A DNA stretch of 36,282 nucleotides, taken from positions 1 to 36,282 of the forward strand of contig CAYPJU010000072.1 in NCBI GenBank assembly GCA_964411125.1, given 5' to 3'. Every line of letters starts with the position of its first letter. Positions within the stretch are counted from its first letter, which is position 1. Positions 24,160-31,783 of the stretch are shown in pieces. The notes under the pieces were generated by a model that did no database searches, was not told where the DNA came from, and saw only the letters and a list, made by a program, of their open reading frames with translations. A program made the translations under genes and the position numbers. This DNA comes from JBFIHF01 sp964411125 (lineage in GTDB: Bacteria > Myxococcota_A > Bradymonadia > Bradymonadales > Bradymonadaceae).

Positions 24160-25898
24160 GCGCCGACGCACCAGACCAGCCCCACACCTTCAGCCGCACG
24201 GCGACGGCTCTCGCCGGCCTCTTCGCGCTCGTGGTCTACGCGCTGACGGCGGAGACCGGGCTCGCTGGCGCCGACAACGGGGAGTTCGTCACCCTCGCGT
24301 TCAGCGAGGGCACGGCGCACCCCCCCGGTTATCCTCTCTACACGATCTACCTGCGCGCGATGAGCTGGTTGCCAGCGTCGACGCCTGCTCACGCGACGGC
24401 GCTCGCGACGGCGCTGCTCGGGGCCGCGACGGTTGCGACGCTGACAGCGGCGCTGCAGCGGTGGGGCACGGGCCCGGTCGCCGCAGCGACGGCAGCACTG
24501 GTGGTGGGTTTCGACGCTCAGGTCTGGCTGCTCGCCACGCACGCGGAGGTCTTCACGCTCAACGCGCTGGTCGCCGCGGGAATCCTCTGGGCCGCCGCTC
24601 CAGGGAATCCGAGACGGGGGATCGCGCGCGCCGCGACACTCGGTCTGCTCGCAGGCCTTGCGCTGTCGAACCACCACACGAGCGTGTTTCTCCTGCCACT
24701 CGGGCTCTACGGGCTCGCGATCGCCGGCGACGAAGCGCGCGAGTCCGAGACGCCGGCGCGATCGATGCTCCTCGCGTGCGGTGCAGCAAGTACCGCCGGC
24801 ATCGTGGGCTTGCTCCCCTACGCCTACCTCGTCGCTTCGGCAGGCGACTGCGGGTCGTGTCTCGGGTGGGGAGATCCATCGACGTTCGACGGCCTCTGGC
24901 ACCTGGTGACCCGTGCCGACTACGGGACGACCAGCCTGTCGGCGAAGGGGGAGGTGGCAGGACTCGCGAACCTCAGCGCCCTGTTGCAGGCGCTCGTCGT
25001 CGGGAGCGCGGGAATCGTTGCGCTCTTCGCGGTCGCCGGGATGGCGGTCGCCGTGCGAGACCGGCGAGTGCCGCTCGTGGCGATCGCGACGTCGTGGTTC
25101 CTCGCCGGGCCGGTCTTCGTCTCCCTCTTCAACATCGCACCGACGGGGATCGGGCAGGAGATCGTGGCGCGCTTCTACGTGCTCCCGATCGTCCTCCTCG
25201 CGCCGTTCGTCGCCCTGGGGCTTCAGCTCGCCGGCCGCGTCGTCGCCGTGGCGGCGGTCTGCATCGCGCTCCTCGCGTCTGCATCCACGGTCACCACGAC
25301 GTACAGCGGCCTGATCGGAGACTACGCCCACGATCTCCTCGCGCCGCTCCCCGCCGACGCCATCGTCCTCGGCACCGGAGACCATCGGATGTTCGGGGTT
25401 CACTACCAGCAGCTAGTGGAGGGGCACCGGACCGACGTCGTGTACATCGACGCCTACCTCCTCGCCTACGACTGGTACCGTGCCCGGCTGGAAGAGCGTC
25501 TCGGTGCTCCGCTCCCGGCATCCACGGCGGACTCGATCCCGCTCGTCGCCGTGGTCGACGCACTCGCCGCGCTCGAACGGCCGCTCTTCCTCTCGCATCG
25601 GTTCGATCCGTTGTTGGCGCGCTTCCCATCGTATCCCTTCGGCGTGACCGTTCGCCTCACGGCGCGCGAGGCGGTCCCGCATCCGGCTGAACTCGCGAAG
25701 ATCAACGCGACGGTGTTCGACGAGTTTCGCGTGCAGAAGGGGCCCCTCTCGCGGTCGGCGTGGGAGAAGGAAGTGACCGATCACTACGCGGGGACGTGGC
25801 TCTCGCTCGCGGATGCGCTCCAGCGCTCCGGGGACGCCGAAGGGGCCAACCACGCGCGGAACATCGCGAAAACGCTCGAACGAGAGCTTCCCCGATAG
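24156..25898 (+). CDS. DUF2723 family membrane protein, second copy; CTG start proposed
   Basis: About 580 residues. The coding frame is open far upstream inside the preceding gene, with no ATG, GTG or TTG between that gene's stop and TM1. The CTG at 24156-24158 overlaps the preceding TGA (CTGA) and gives SADAPDQPHTFSRTATALAG before TM1, so I propose it. A GTG inside TM1 (in LFALVVYAL) is the only standard alternative and would cut the helix. The family loop GADNGEFVTLAFSEG and HPPGYPLYTIY (Asp40, Glu43) is followed by ten or so TM segments and a soluble C-terminal region (ADAIVLGTGDHRMFG, TDVVYIDAYLLAYDW). Likely GT-C-type glycosyl transfer at the envelope; co-translation with the outer-membrane gene suggests an envelope substrate. 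Confidence 0.82.
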   Translation: MSADAPDQPHTFSRTATALAGLFALVVYALTAETGLAGADNGEFVTLAFSEGTAHPPGYPLYTIYLRAMSWLPASTPAHATALATALLGAATVATLTAALQRWGTGPVAAATAALVVGFDAQVWLLATHAEVFTLNALVAAGILWAAAPGNPRRGIARAATLGLLAGLALSNHHTSVFLLPLGLYGLAIAGDEARESETPARSMLLACGAASTAGIVGLLPYAYLVASAGDCGSCLGWGDPSTFDGLWHLVTRADYGTTSLSAKGEVAGLANLSALLQALVVGSAGIVALFAVAGMAVAVRDRRVPLVAIATSWFLAGPVFVSLFNIAPTGIGQEIVARFYVLPIVLLAPFVALGLQLAGRVVAVAAVCIALLASASTVTTTYSGLIGDYAHDLLAPLPADAIVLGTGDHRMFGVHYQQLVEGHRTDVVYIDAYLLAYDWYRARLEERLGAPLPASTADSIPLVAVVDALAALERPLFLSHRFDPLLARFPSYPFGVTVRLTAREAVPHPAELAKINATVFDEFRVQKGPLSRSAWEKEVTDHYAGTWLSLADALQRSGDAEGANHARNIAKTLERELPR

Positions 25899-26023
25899 AC
25901 TTCCTCGGCGGGCCCGACAAAGATTCTGGAAGAAAACCGACCTTGGATGTCGAAACGGCCCGGGGTCAAACGAATGCTGGTGACGGAACGCCGCTGGGGT
26001 GTTCCCACCACGAGGAGAAGACG

Positions 26024-26377
26024 ATGCAAGTCATGATGCTGATTCTGGAGAGCGCCGCAGATTTCGAAAACCGCAACCCGGACGCACCCGCCGCCGACGA
26101 GTACTGGACGGCGTGGCAGTCCTACGCGAAGAGCGTGAACGACAAGACGATCGGGGGGAAGATCCTGGCGCCGGGCACGAACGCCGTGACGATGAGGGTT
26201 CGCGACGGTGAGCGGATCGTGCAGGACGGACCCTACGCCGACTCGAAGGAGGCGCTCGGGGGCTACATGATCTTCGAGGTCGACACGTTCGAGGAGGCGA
26301 TCGAGCTGGCGTCGACGTGCCCGGCGGCCGCGAGCGGGGCGGTCGAGCTGCGTCCGATCGTCCAGATGCCCGAGTGA
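26024..26377 (+). CDS. YCII-related (DGPF) domain protein
   Basis: A 117-residue protein; AGGAGA precedes the ATG at 26024. It begins MQVMMLILESAADFENR and carries the family signature DGPYADSKEALGGYMIFEVDTFEEA (key parts DGPYADSKE, GGYMIFEV) and a Pro-rich end VELRPIVQM. These proteins have the YCII ferredoxin-like dimer fold. They are recurrently encoded next to ECF42 sigma factors and are thought to be controlled by them. That is the arrangement here: its TGA overlaps the sigma gene's GTG (GTGA), so the two are coupled. Enzymatic role unproven. Confidence 0.93.
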   Translation: MQVMMLILESAADFENRNPDAPAADEYWTAWQSYAKSVNDKTIGGKILAPGTNAVTMRVRDGERIVQDGPYADSKEALGGYMIFEVDTFEEAIELASTCPAAASGAVELRPIVQMPE

Positions 26378-27600
26378 GTGCGAGGGATGCGGTCGAGCTC
26401 GCCGCCCGCGACAGCTACGGTCGTATCGTGGCGTGGCTCGTGTCTCGGTGCGGGGACTTCGCGCTCGCCGAGGACTGCCTCGCCGATGCGCTGGAAGCGG
26501 CGCTGCGGCAGTGGCCGGACGGCGGCGTGCCCGACAACCCCGAGTCGTGGCTCCTGACGGTGGCGCGTCGTCGACTCATCGACCGGCGTCGGCGGCGCGG
26601 AACGCGGCTGACCCACGAACAAGACGTTCGCGACCGCGCCCTCGAGCGCCTGCAGCGCGACGCCATGGAGGCAGGGGACGTTCCGTTTCGGGAGGCGCTC
26701 CCCGACCGCCGGCTCGAGCTGATGTTCCTGTGTGCCCACCCCGAGATCCCGCGCGAGATGCGGGCGCCCCTCATGCTGCAGGTCGTGCTGGGGGTCAGCG
26801 CCGAGCGGATCGCGGGGCTCGTCTTCGTCGCGCCGTCGACCCTCGGCCAGCGGCTCGTTCGGCTCAAGCGCAAGCTCGCCGACGCAGCGCTCCCCTTCGA
26901 GGTGCCCGCCGCCGAGCTCGACGAGCGGCTTCATGACGTCCTGGAGGCGATCTACGGAGCGTACGGCGCTTCTTCGCACGACGAGTCGTTTTCCCACGGC
27001 CTCGCGGGCGAGGCGTTCTGGCTCGCGCAGCTCCTGGTGCGCCTGCGCCCGGAGGAGCCGGAGGTGCTCGGGCTCTACTCGCTGCTCTGCCACATCGAAG
27101 CGCGGCGCCCCGCCCGCCGCTCCGAAGAGGGGGAGTTCGTGCCGCTGCAGGAGCAGGACGTCGCGCGGTGGAACGCCGCCCTGATCGCCGAGGGGGAGGC
27201 GGCGCTTCGGAAGGCTTCTTCCGCCTCGAGCCCGGGCCCTTTCCAACTCGAGGCGGCGATCCAGTCGCTGCACGCCGATCGGCGGCGCACCGGGACGGTG
27301 GACTGGGAGCGGGTGAGCGCGATGTACGCGATCCTCGTCCAGCGGCATCCGTCGACGGGCGCTCGGATCGGTCTGGCGGCGAGTCTCGGTCGCATCGACC
27401 GCTGGGCCGACGGGCTCGCGGTCCTCGACGCCATCGACCCCTCCCTCGTCGAGCGGCATCAGCCGTACTGGGCGGTCCGCGCTTGGCTGCTGCGCCGGGC
27501 GGGTCGCGAGGCGGGCGATGCGTACGACCTCGCCATCGGGCTCGCGGGCGATCCCGCCCTGCGCACCTGGCTGATCCGCCAGCGAGCCACCGGCGTGTGA
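26374..27600 (+). CDS. ECF42-like RNA polymerase sigma factor with TPR-like C-terminal extension
   Basis: A 408-residue protein from GTG 26374. Sigma region 2 spans about residues 10-75 (FALAEDCLADALEAALRQW, PESWLLTVARRRLIDRRRR). Region 4 lies at about 125-165 (LMLQVVLGVSAERIAGLVFV, STLGQRLVRLKRKL), a helix-turn-helix for the -35 element. The rest is the long extension typical of this group: EPEVLGLYSLLCHIEARRPAR, PLQEQDVARWNAALIAEGEAAL, then helical repeats (VSAMYAILVQRHPSTGARIG). No anti-sigma gene is near, as expected; the extension is thought to replace it in controlling activity. Pairs with the DGPF gene upstream. Confidence 0.93.
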   Translation: MSARDAVELAARDSYGRIVAWLVSRCGDFALAEDCLADALEAALRQWPDGGVPDNPESWLLTVARRRLIDRRRRRGTRLTHEQDVRDRALERLQRDAMEAGDVPFREALPDRRLELMFLCAHPEIPREMRAPLMLQVVLGVSAERIAGLVFVAPSTLGQRLVRLKRKLADAALPFEVPAAELDERLHDVLEAIYGAYGASSHDESFSHGLAGEAFWLAQLLVRLRPEEPEVLGLYSLLCHIEARRPARRSEEGEFVPLQEQDVARWNAALIAEGEAALRKASSASSPGPFQLEAAIQSLHADRRRTGTVDWERVSAMYAILVQRHPSTGARIGLAASLGRIDRWADGLAVLDAIDPSLVERHQPYWAVRAWLLRRAGREAGDAYDLAIGLAGDPALRTWLIRQRATGV

Positions 27601-27673
27601 AGCGCCCCGGGCGAGCGCCTCTTCGGGCGTCGTGCCGCCGCGGACCCGCCGCGAAAGACCCGCGCGTCGATGT

Positions 27674-27703
27674 TTGGTGCGGAAAAGAGCGCTGTGCTAC
27701 AGT
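27674..27703 (+). promoter_or_regulatory. Candidate promoter of the large Cys-rich gene
   Basis: TTGGTG (27674-27679), 18 nt, TACAGT (27698-27703), about 45 bp before the ATG at 27748. It lies in a locally AT-richer patch after the sigma-factor gene. By eye only. Confidence 0.35.
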
Positions 27704-27747
27704 TCGCTCGCTTCTGCATTTTTCGGAAAACCGAGGCGGTAATCGCT

Positions 27748-30700
27748 ATGAATCGTCACAAATTCGACGTGTTGGCCGCGCTCTTCGCGCTGTTCCTCCT
27801 CGTGGCCTCCGGCTGCGGCCGTACGCCCCTCGCCGAGCGCTGCACTGCCGACAGCGATTGCGCTTCGGGGAGCTGCATCGCGAACCAGTGCGCCGTCGTG
27901 ATCCCCGAATGCGACGACTCGACCGAGTGCGACGAGGGCGAGGTCTGCGTCGACGGATTCTGCGACGGGGGCGACGATTGCTCGCGCGATTCGGACTGCG
28001 AGGACGGTTTCGTTTGCGAAGACGGCACGTGCCGCGAGGGCGAGGTCTGCGAAGACAACGGCGACTGCGACCCCGACGAGATCTGCGAAGACGGAATCTG
28101 CATCGAGCCGTGCGCCTGCGCGTCCGACGCCGAGTGCCCGGTCGGCACCGCGTGCGAAGACTGCGAGTGCGTCGAAGACCGCTGTGAGTCCGACGAGGAC
28201 TGTTTCGACCCCGGCTTCATGGGCCGCTCCGCCTGCGACGACGGCGAGTGCGTCGCCGTGGAATGCATCTTCGACCAAGACTGCCCGCCGAACGCCGTCT
28301 GCGACGACTACGAATGCGTCCCGGCCGTCGAATGCCTCGACGGGATGGACTGCGGTCCCGACGAGTTCTGCGACAATGGCTTCTGCCGAGAGCTCCCCCC
28401 CGAGTGCCTCCGAGACTCGCAGTGCCAGCCTGGCGAAGTCTGCCAGCTCGGCGAGTGCGTCCCGTTCCGCGAGTGCGACGAGGACCTCGACTGCCCCGAA
28501 CCTTTCTTCTGCAACCCCGCGGGTTTCTGCGAGTTCGGCGGTGAATGCCGAACGGACGACGAATGCCCCGACAACGGGTACTGTGCCGACTTCGTCTGCT
28601 TCCCGCCCGACTGCCGCATCGACGCCGACTGCGGGCGCGGCGGCGAGTGCGTCGACGGAAAGTGCGAGTTCGACTTCTGCATGGTCGACGACGAATGCAA
28701 AGACGGCGAGGCGTGCATCGAGGGCGTCTGCGTCCCGAGCGACCGGTGCCGTAACAACAGCGAGTGCCCGCCACGCACCTTCTGCACCCCGAACGGCGAG
28801 TGTGTCCCCGACGATTCGTGCGTGGACGACGGTGACTGCCCGGCGGGGGAGCGCTGCGTCTTCACGAACGCCGGAACGACGTGCGTCCCGTTCGACGAGT
28901 GCTTCATCGACGCCGACTGCCCGATGGGTGAAGTCTGCCGCAACGGCGACTGCTTTCCGCGCGGGATGTGCTCGAGCGATGCCGACTGCGGTCCCGCCGA
29001 GGTCTGCCTCAACGGGGCCTGTTTCTTCGTCGGCGATTGCCGCTCGGACGACGACTGCGCGCCGAACGAGGCGTGCTTCAATTTCCGCTGCGAGCTGATC
29101 GACGACTGCGCGTTCATCGACTGCGGCCCCGGCTTCTTCTGCGAGAACGGCCAGTGCTTGCCGTCCGACTTCTGCCAGACGGACCTCGACTGTCCGTTCG
29201 GCCTGCGCTGCATCGACAACCTCTGCCAGGACGTCCCCGACGAATGCCAGGCCGACGTCGACTGTCCCGATGCTGGCGACGTCTGCATCGGCGGCCGCTG
29301 CATCTTCCCCGGCGACTGCCGCTCCGACGCCGACTGCAACGCCGGCGAGAGCTGCGTGAACGACTTCTGCGTCGTCACGGGCGGCTGCCGGAGCGACAAC
29401 GACTGTCCGATGGGCGAGCAGTGCGAGCCGATCTCGCAGACCTGCATCCCCGACGTCGAGTGCAGCTCCAACGCCGACTGTCAGGCAGGCTTCCAGTGCA
29501 TCGGCGACCGGTGCGTCGATTTCCGACAGTGCACCATCGACGCGGACTGCCCGCCTGGCTCGCTCTGCAACGGGTTCTTCTGCCAGGCGCGCCCCGAATG
29601 CCGCCAGGACACCGACTGCCCGATGGGCGAGCGCTGCGACCTTCAGAACTGCGTGCCGATCTCCTGCACGGACGACAACGACTGCCCGGCGCTGTGGCAG
29701 TGCGCCGGCGACACGTGCGCGCCGCCGATCCCGTGCTTCAGCGACGGCGACTGCCCGCTGCCGGGGATGGTCTGCACCAACAACATCTGCGAAGTGCCGA
29801 ACGGCTGCCAGTCGAACGCCGACTGCGCCCCGTTCGAGACCTGCATCTCCGGCGCCTGTTTCCCGGTGCCGCCGGGCAACTGCGACACCGACGCCGACTG
29901 CGCGCCCGACGAGTCGTGCGAGCTCGGCTTCTGCGTCCCCGACTTCGGCCAGTGCCGGTTCGACGACGACTGCGGCCCCGGCGAGCGATGCTTCAACTTC
30001 CAGTGCCAGCAGATCACCGAGTGCTTCGTCGACGGCGACTGTCCGATGGGCGAGCAGTGCATCAGCAATCAGTGCCTGCCCCCGGGTGGATGCGTCTTCG
30101 ATTTCGATTGCCCGATGGGCGAAATCTGCGTCGACGGAACGTGCGAGATCGACGACCGCGAGTGCATCGTCGACATCGATTGCCCGCCCGGCTTCGAGTG
30201 CCGCGGCGACGCCTGCGTCCCCGCGCCGGACCGATGCTTCAGTGATTTCGACTGCGCGCCGGACGAGTCGTGCGTCGCCGGGGTATGCACCCCGAACGGC
30301 GGGGGATGCATGGCGGACGCCGACTGCCCGATCGGGCAGGAGTGCGCCGCCGGGCGCTGCGTGAACTCCCCCGGTTGCCGAAACGATGCGGACTGCGGCG
30401 TCGGCCAGATCTGCGAGATCTTCACCGGCACGTGCGAGACCCCGACCCAGTGCTCCGATTCGACGGACTGCGCCATGGGTGAGACCTGCGTCGGCGACCG
30501 CTGCCGCGTCGTCACCGGGTGCGCGACCAACGCCGACTGCCCGAGCGGCACCGAATGCCGCGGCGACGTCTGCCTGCTGCAGTCCGAGTGCCGCGCCGAC
30601 GGCGACTGCGCCGCCGACGAGCGGTGCGAGTTCGGCTACTGCCAGCCCTTTGCATGCATGTCGGCCGCCGACTGCGGGAACACCTTCGACTGCATCGCCG

Positions 30701-31140
30701 GCCGCTGCATCCTGCAGCCGTTCTGCGGCAACGGTGGCGAATGCCCGCCGCCCTCGCAGTGCATCAACTTCGTCTGCCAGAACCCGGGCGGATGTACGTC
30801 CGACGCGCAGTGCCCCGTCGGTCAGGTCTGCTACGTCGGCGCCTGCTACGCTCTGCCGCCCGCAGAATGCAACCGCGACACCGATTGCCCGTTCGACGAA
30901 GAGTGCAACTTCGGGATCTGCCAGCCGACCCAGCCGCCTGCCAACTGCCAGATCAACAGCGACTGCCGGCCGCGCGAGCTCTGCATCAACAACACGTGCC
31001 AGAGCGGCGTGGAGTGTCTCGACGACACCGACTGCAACTTCCCCGAGGTCTGCGTCAGCGACGAATGTGTCGCCCCCGGTTGCGAGAACAACCGGGACTG
31101 CCCCCCCGGCGAGCAGTGCATCATGGGCTTCTGTGGATAG
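27748..31140 (+). CDS. Giant Cys-rich repeat lipoprotein, 1130 residues
   Basis: From ATG 27748, MNRHKFDVLAALFALFLLVASGC is a lipoprotein signal with Cys23. The whole mature protein is a string of roughly forty units of 23-27 residues, each built like C-x-x-D-x-D-C-P-x-G-E-x-C-x-x-G-x-C-x-P (examples CSRDSDCEDGFVC, CFIDADCPMGEVC, CQTDLDCPFGLRC, CNRDTDCPFDEEC). Units differ enough in sequence that recent duplication is unlikely. The repeated Cys pattern resembles the Dickkopf N-terminal type and suggests four Cys per unit forming local disulfides, giving a long, rod-like, acidic, protease-resistant surface fibre that may bind calcium through its many Asp. It ends at Cys-Gly with no other domain or anchor. 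Own promoter likely; the 3' side runs into the hairpin-element cluster. Confidence 0.88.
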   Translation: MNRHKFDVLAALFALFLLVASGCGRTPLAERCTADSDCASGSCIANQCAVVIPECDDSTECDEGEVCVDGFCDGGDDCSRDSDCEDGFVCEDGTCREGEVCEDNGDCDPDEICEDGICIEPCACASDAECPVGTACEDCECVEDRCESDEDCFDPGFMGRSACDDGECVAVECIFDQDCPPNAVCDDYECVPAVECLDGMDCGPDEFCDNGFCRELPPECLRDSQCQPGEVCQLGECVPFRECDEDLDCPEPFFCNPAGFCEFGGECRTDDECPDNGYCADFVCFPPDCRIDADCGRGGECVDGKCEFDFCMVDDECKDGEACIEGVCVPSDRCRNNSECPPRTFCTPNGECVPDDSCVDDGDCPAGERCVFTNAGTTCVPFDECFIDADCPMGEVCRNGDCFPRGMCSSDADCGPAEVCLNGACFFVGDCRSDDDCAPNEACFNFRCELIDDCAFIDCGPGFFCENGQCLPSDFCQTDLDCPFGLRCIDNLCQDVPDECQADVDCPDAGDVCIGGRCIFPGDCRSDADCNAGESCVNDFCVVTGGCRSDNDCPMGEQCEPISQTCIPDVECSSNADCQAGFQCIGDRCVDFRQCTIDADCPPGSLCNGFFCQARPECRQDTDCPMGERCDLQNCVPISCTDDNDCPALWQCAGDTCAPPIPCFSDGDCPLPGMVCTNNICEVPNGCQSNADCAPFETCISGACFPVPPGNCDTDADCAPDESCELGFCVPDFGQCRFDDDCGPGERCFNFQCQQITECFVDGDCPMGEQCISNQCLPPGGCVFDFDCPMGEICVDGTCEIDDRECIVDIDCPPGFECRGDACVPAPDRCFSDFDCAPDESCVAGVCTPNGGGCMADADCPIGQECAAGRCVNSPGCRNDADCGVGQICEIFTGTCETPTQCSDSTDCAMGETCVGDRCRVVTGCATNADCPSGTECRGDVCLLQSECRADGDCAADERCEFGYCQPFACMSAADCGNTFDCIAGRCILQPFCGNGGECPPPSQCINFVCQNPGGCTSDAQCPVGQVCYVGACYALPPAECNRDTDCPFDEECNFGICQPTQPPANCQINSDCRPRELCINNTCQSGVECLDDTDCNFPEVCVSDECVAPGCENNRDCPPGEQCIMGFCG

Positions 31141-31173
31141 ATCTTTGTGGGTAGATCGGAGATGCGCGCCGAA

Positions 31174-31235
31174 CCCCGCGCTAACGCACGGGGCTACGCC
31201 GCCGCTTCGCGGCGGACGCCCGCTCACGCGGGCAT
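31174..31235 (+). repeat. Triple-hairpin element, copy A
   Basis: A full 62-bp copy 33 bp after the stop of the giant Cys-rich gene, in its sense orientation. Stem 1 31174-31193 (CCCCGCGC/CGCACGGGG, one C-A mismatch, loop TAAC), stem 2 31199-31215 (CCGCCGC-TTC-GCGGCGG) and stem 3 31218-31233 (GCCCGC-TCAC-GCGGGC). Confidence 0.93.
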
Positions 31236-31249
31236 CGCATCTCGGCGCA

Positions 31250-31311
31250 CCCCGCGCTAACGCACGGGGCTACGCCGCCGCTTCGCGGCGGACGCCCGCT
31301 CACGCGGGCAT
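31250..31311 (+). repeat. Triple-hairpin element, copy B
   Basis: Identical to copy A over 62 bp, separated from it by a 14-bp linker (31236-31249). Confidence 0.93.
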
Positions 31312-31342
31312 CGTACCGCCGCGCGCGGAGATGCGCGCCGAA

Positions 31343-31404
31343 CCCCGCGCTTACGCACGGGGCTACACCGCCGCTTCGCGGCGGACGCCCGCTCACGCGG
31401 GCAT
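31343..31404 (+). repeat. Triple-hairpin element, copy C
   Basis: Full copy differing from A at two positions (loop 1 TTAC; CTACAC before stem 2). A 31-bp linker rich in CCGCGCGCGG precedes it; the 14-bp linker that follows is the same as between A and B. Confidence 0.92.
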
Positions 31405-31418
31405 CGCATCTCGGCGCA

Positions 31419-31436
31419 CCCCGCGCTCACGCGGGC
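31419..31436 (+). repeat. Triple-hairpin element, copy D (collapsed)
   Basis: The left arm of stem 1 (CCCCGCGCT) is fused directly to the end of stem 3 (CACGCGGGCAT). A deletion between the similar GCGCT and CCGCT sequences explains it. The following 31437-31489 holds two direct copies of a CGTACCTCCGCGCGCGGA linker. Confidence 0.75.
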
Positions 31437-31489
31437 ATCGTACCTCCGCGCGCGGAATCGTACCTCCGCGCGCGGAGATGCGCGCCGAA

Positions 31490-31551
31490 CCCCGCGCTAA
31501 CGCGCGGGACTACAACGGCGCTTCGCGCCGTACGCCGGCTGACGCCGGCAT
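31490..31551 (+). repeat. Triple-hairpin element, covarying copy E
   Basis: A full 62-bp copy in which arms have changed together. Stem 2 (31515-31531) is ACGGCGC-TTC-GCGCCGT, with C-G to A-T and C-G to G-C swaps relative to A. Stem 3 (31534-31549) is GCCGGC-TGAC-GCCGGC, with a C-G to G-C swap. Stem 1 has the C-A mismatch of copy A repaired to C-G. Confidence 0.93.
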
Positions 31552-31620
31552 CGCATCGCCGCGCGTGGAGCGTGCGCCGCGCACCTTGCGTCCCGCGCAG
31601 CCATCCCGGTCACCAACCCT

Positions 31621-31682
31621 ATGCCCGCGTGAGCGGACTTCCGCCGCGAAGCGGCGGCGTAGCCCCGTGCGTAAGCGCGGGG
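31621..31682 (-). repeat. Triple-hairpin element, copy F (reverse)
   Basis: Full copy on the minus strand. Stem 3 has a C to T change that leaves a T-G (U-G) pair. A 35-bp flank (31586-31620, containing CCATCCCGGTCACCAACCCT) recurs at 31685-31719 before copy G, so F and G arose by duplication of a 99-bp unit. Confidence 0.92.
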
Positions 31683-31719
31683 GCCTGCGTCCCGCGTAGC
31701 CATCCCGGTCACCAACCCT

Positions 31720-31781
31720 ATGCCCGCGTAAGCGGGCGTCCGCCGCGAAGCGGCGGCGTAGCCCCGTGCGTAAGCGCGGGG
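31720..31781 (-). repeat. Triple-hairpin element, copy G (reverse)
   Basis: Full copy on the minus strand, starting (in sense) only 2 bp after the TGA of the methyltransferase-fusion gene (31784). Stems 1-3 as in copy A except loop 1 is TTAC and stem 3 has loop TTAC. Confidence 0.93.
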
Positions 31782-31783
31782 TA

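Noticed and set aside
27697..31227. 1176-residue antisense gene
   Set aside because: Shadow of the Cys-rich repeat gene; the Ala/Val/Asp periodicity reflects the repeats on the other strand.
31174..31781. CRISPR array
   Set aside because: Repeats are 62 bp with three hairpins, occur in both orientations and are separated by repeated, not unique, linkers. No cas gene is present.
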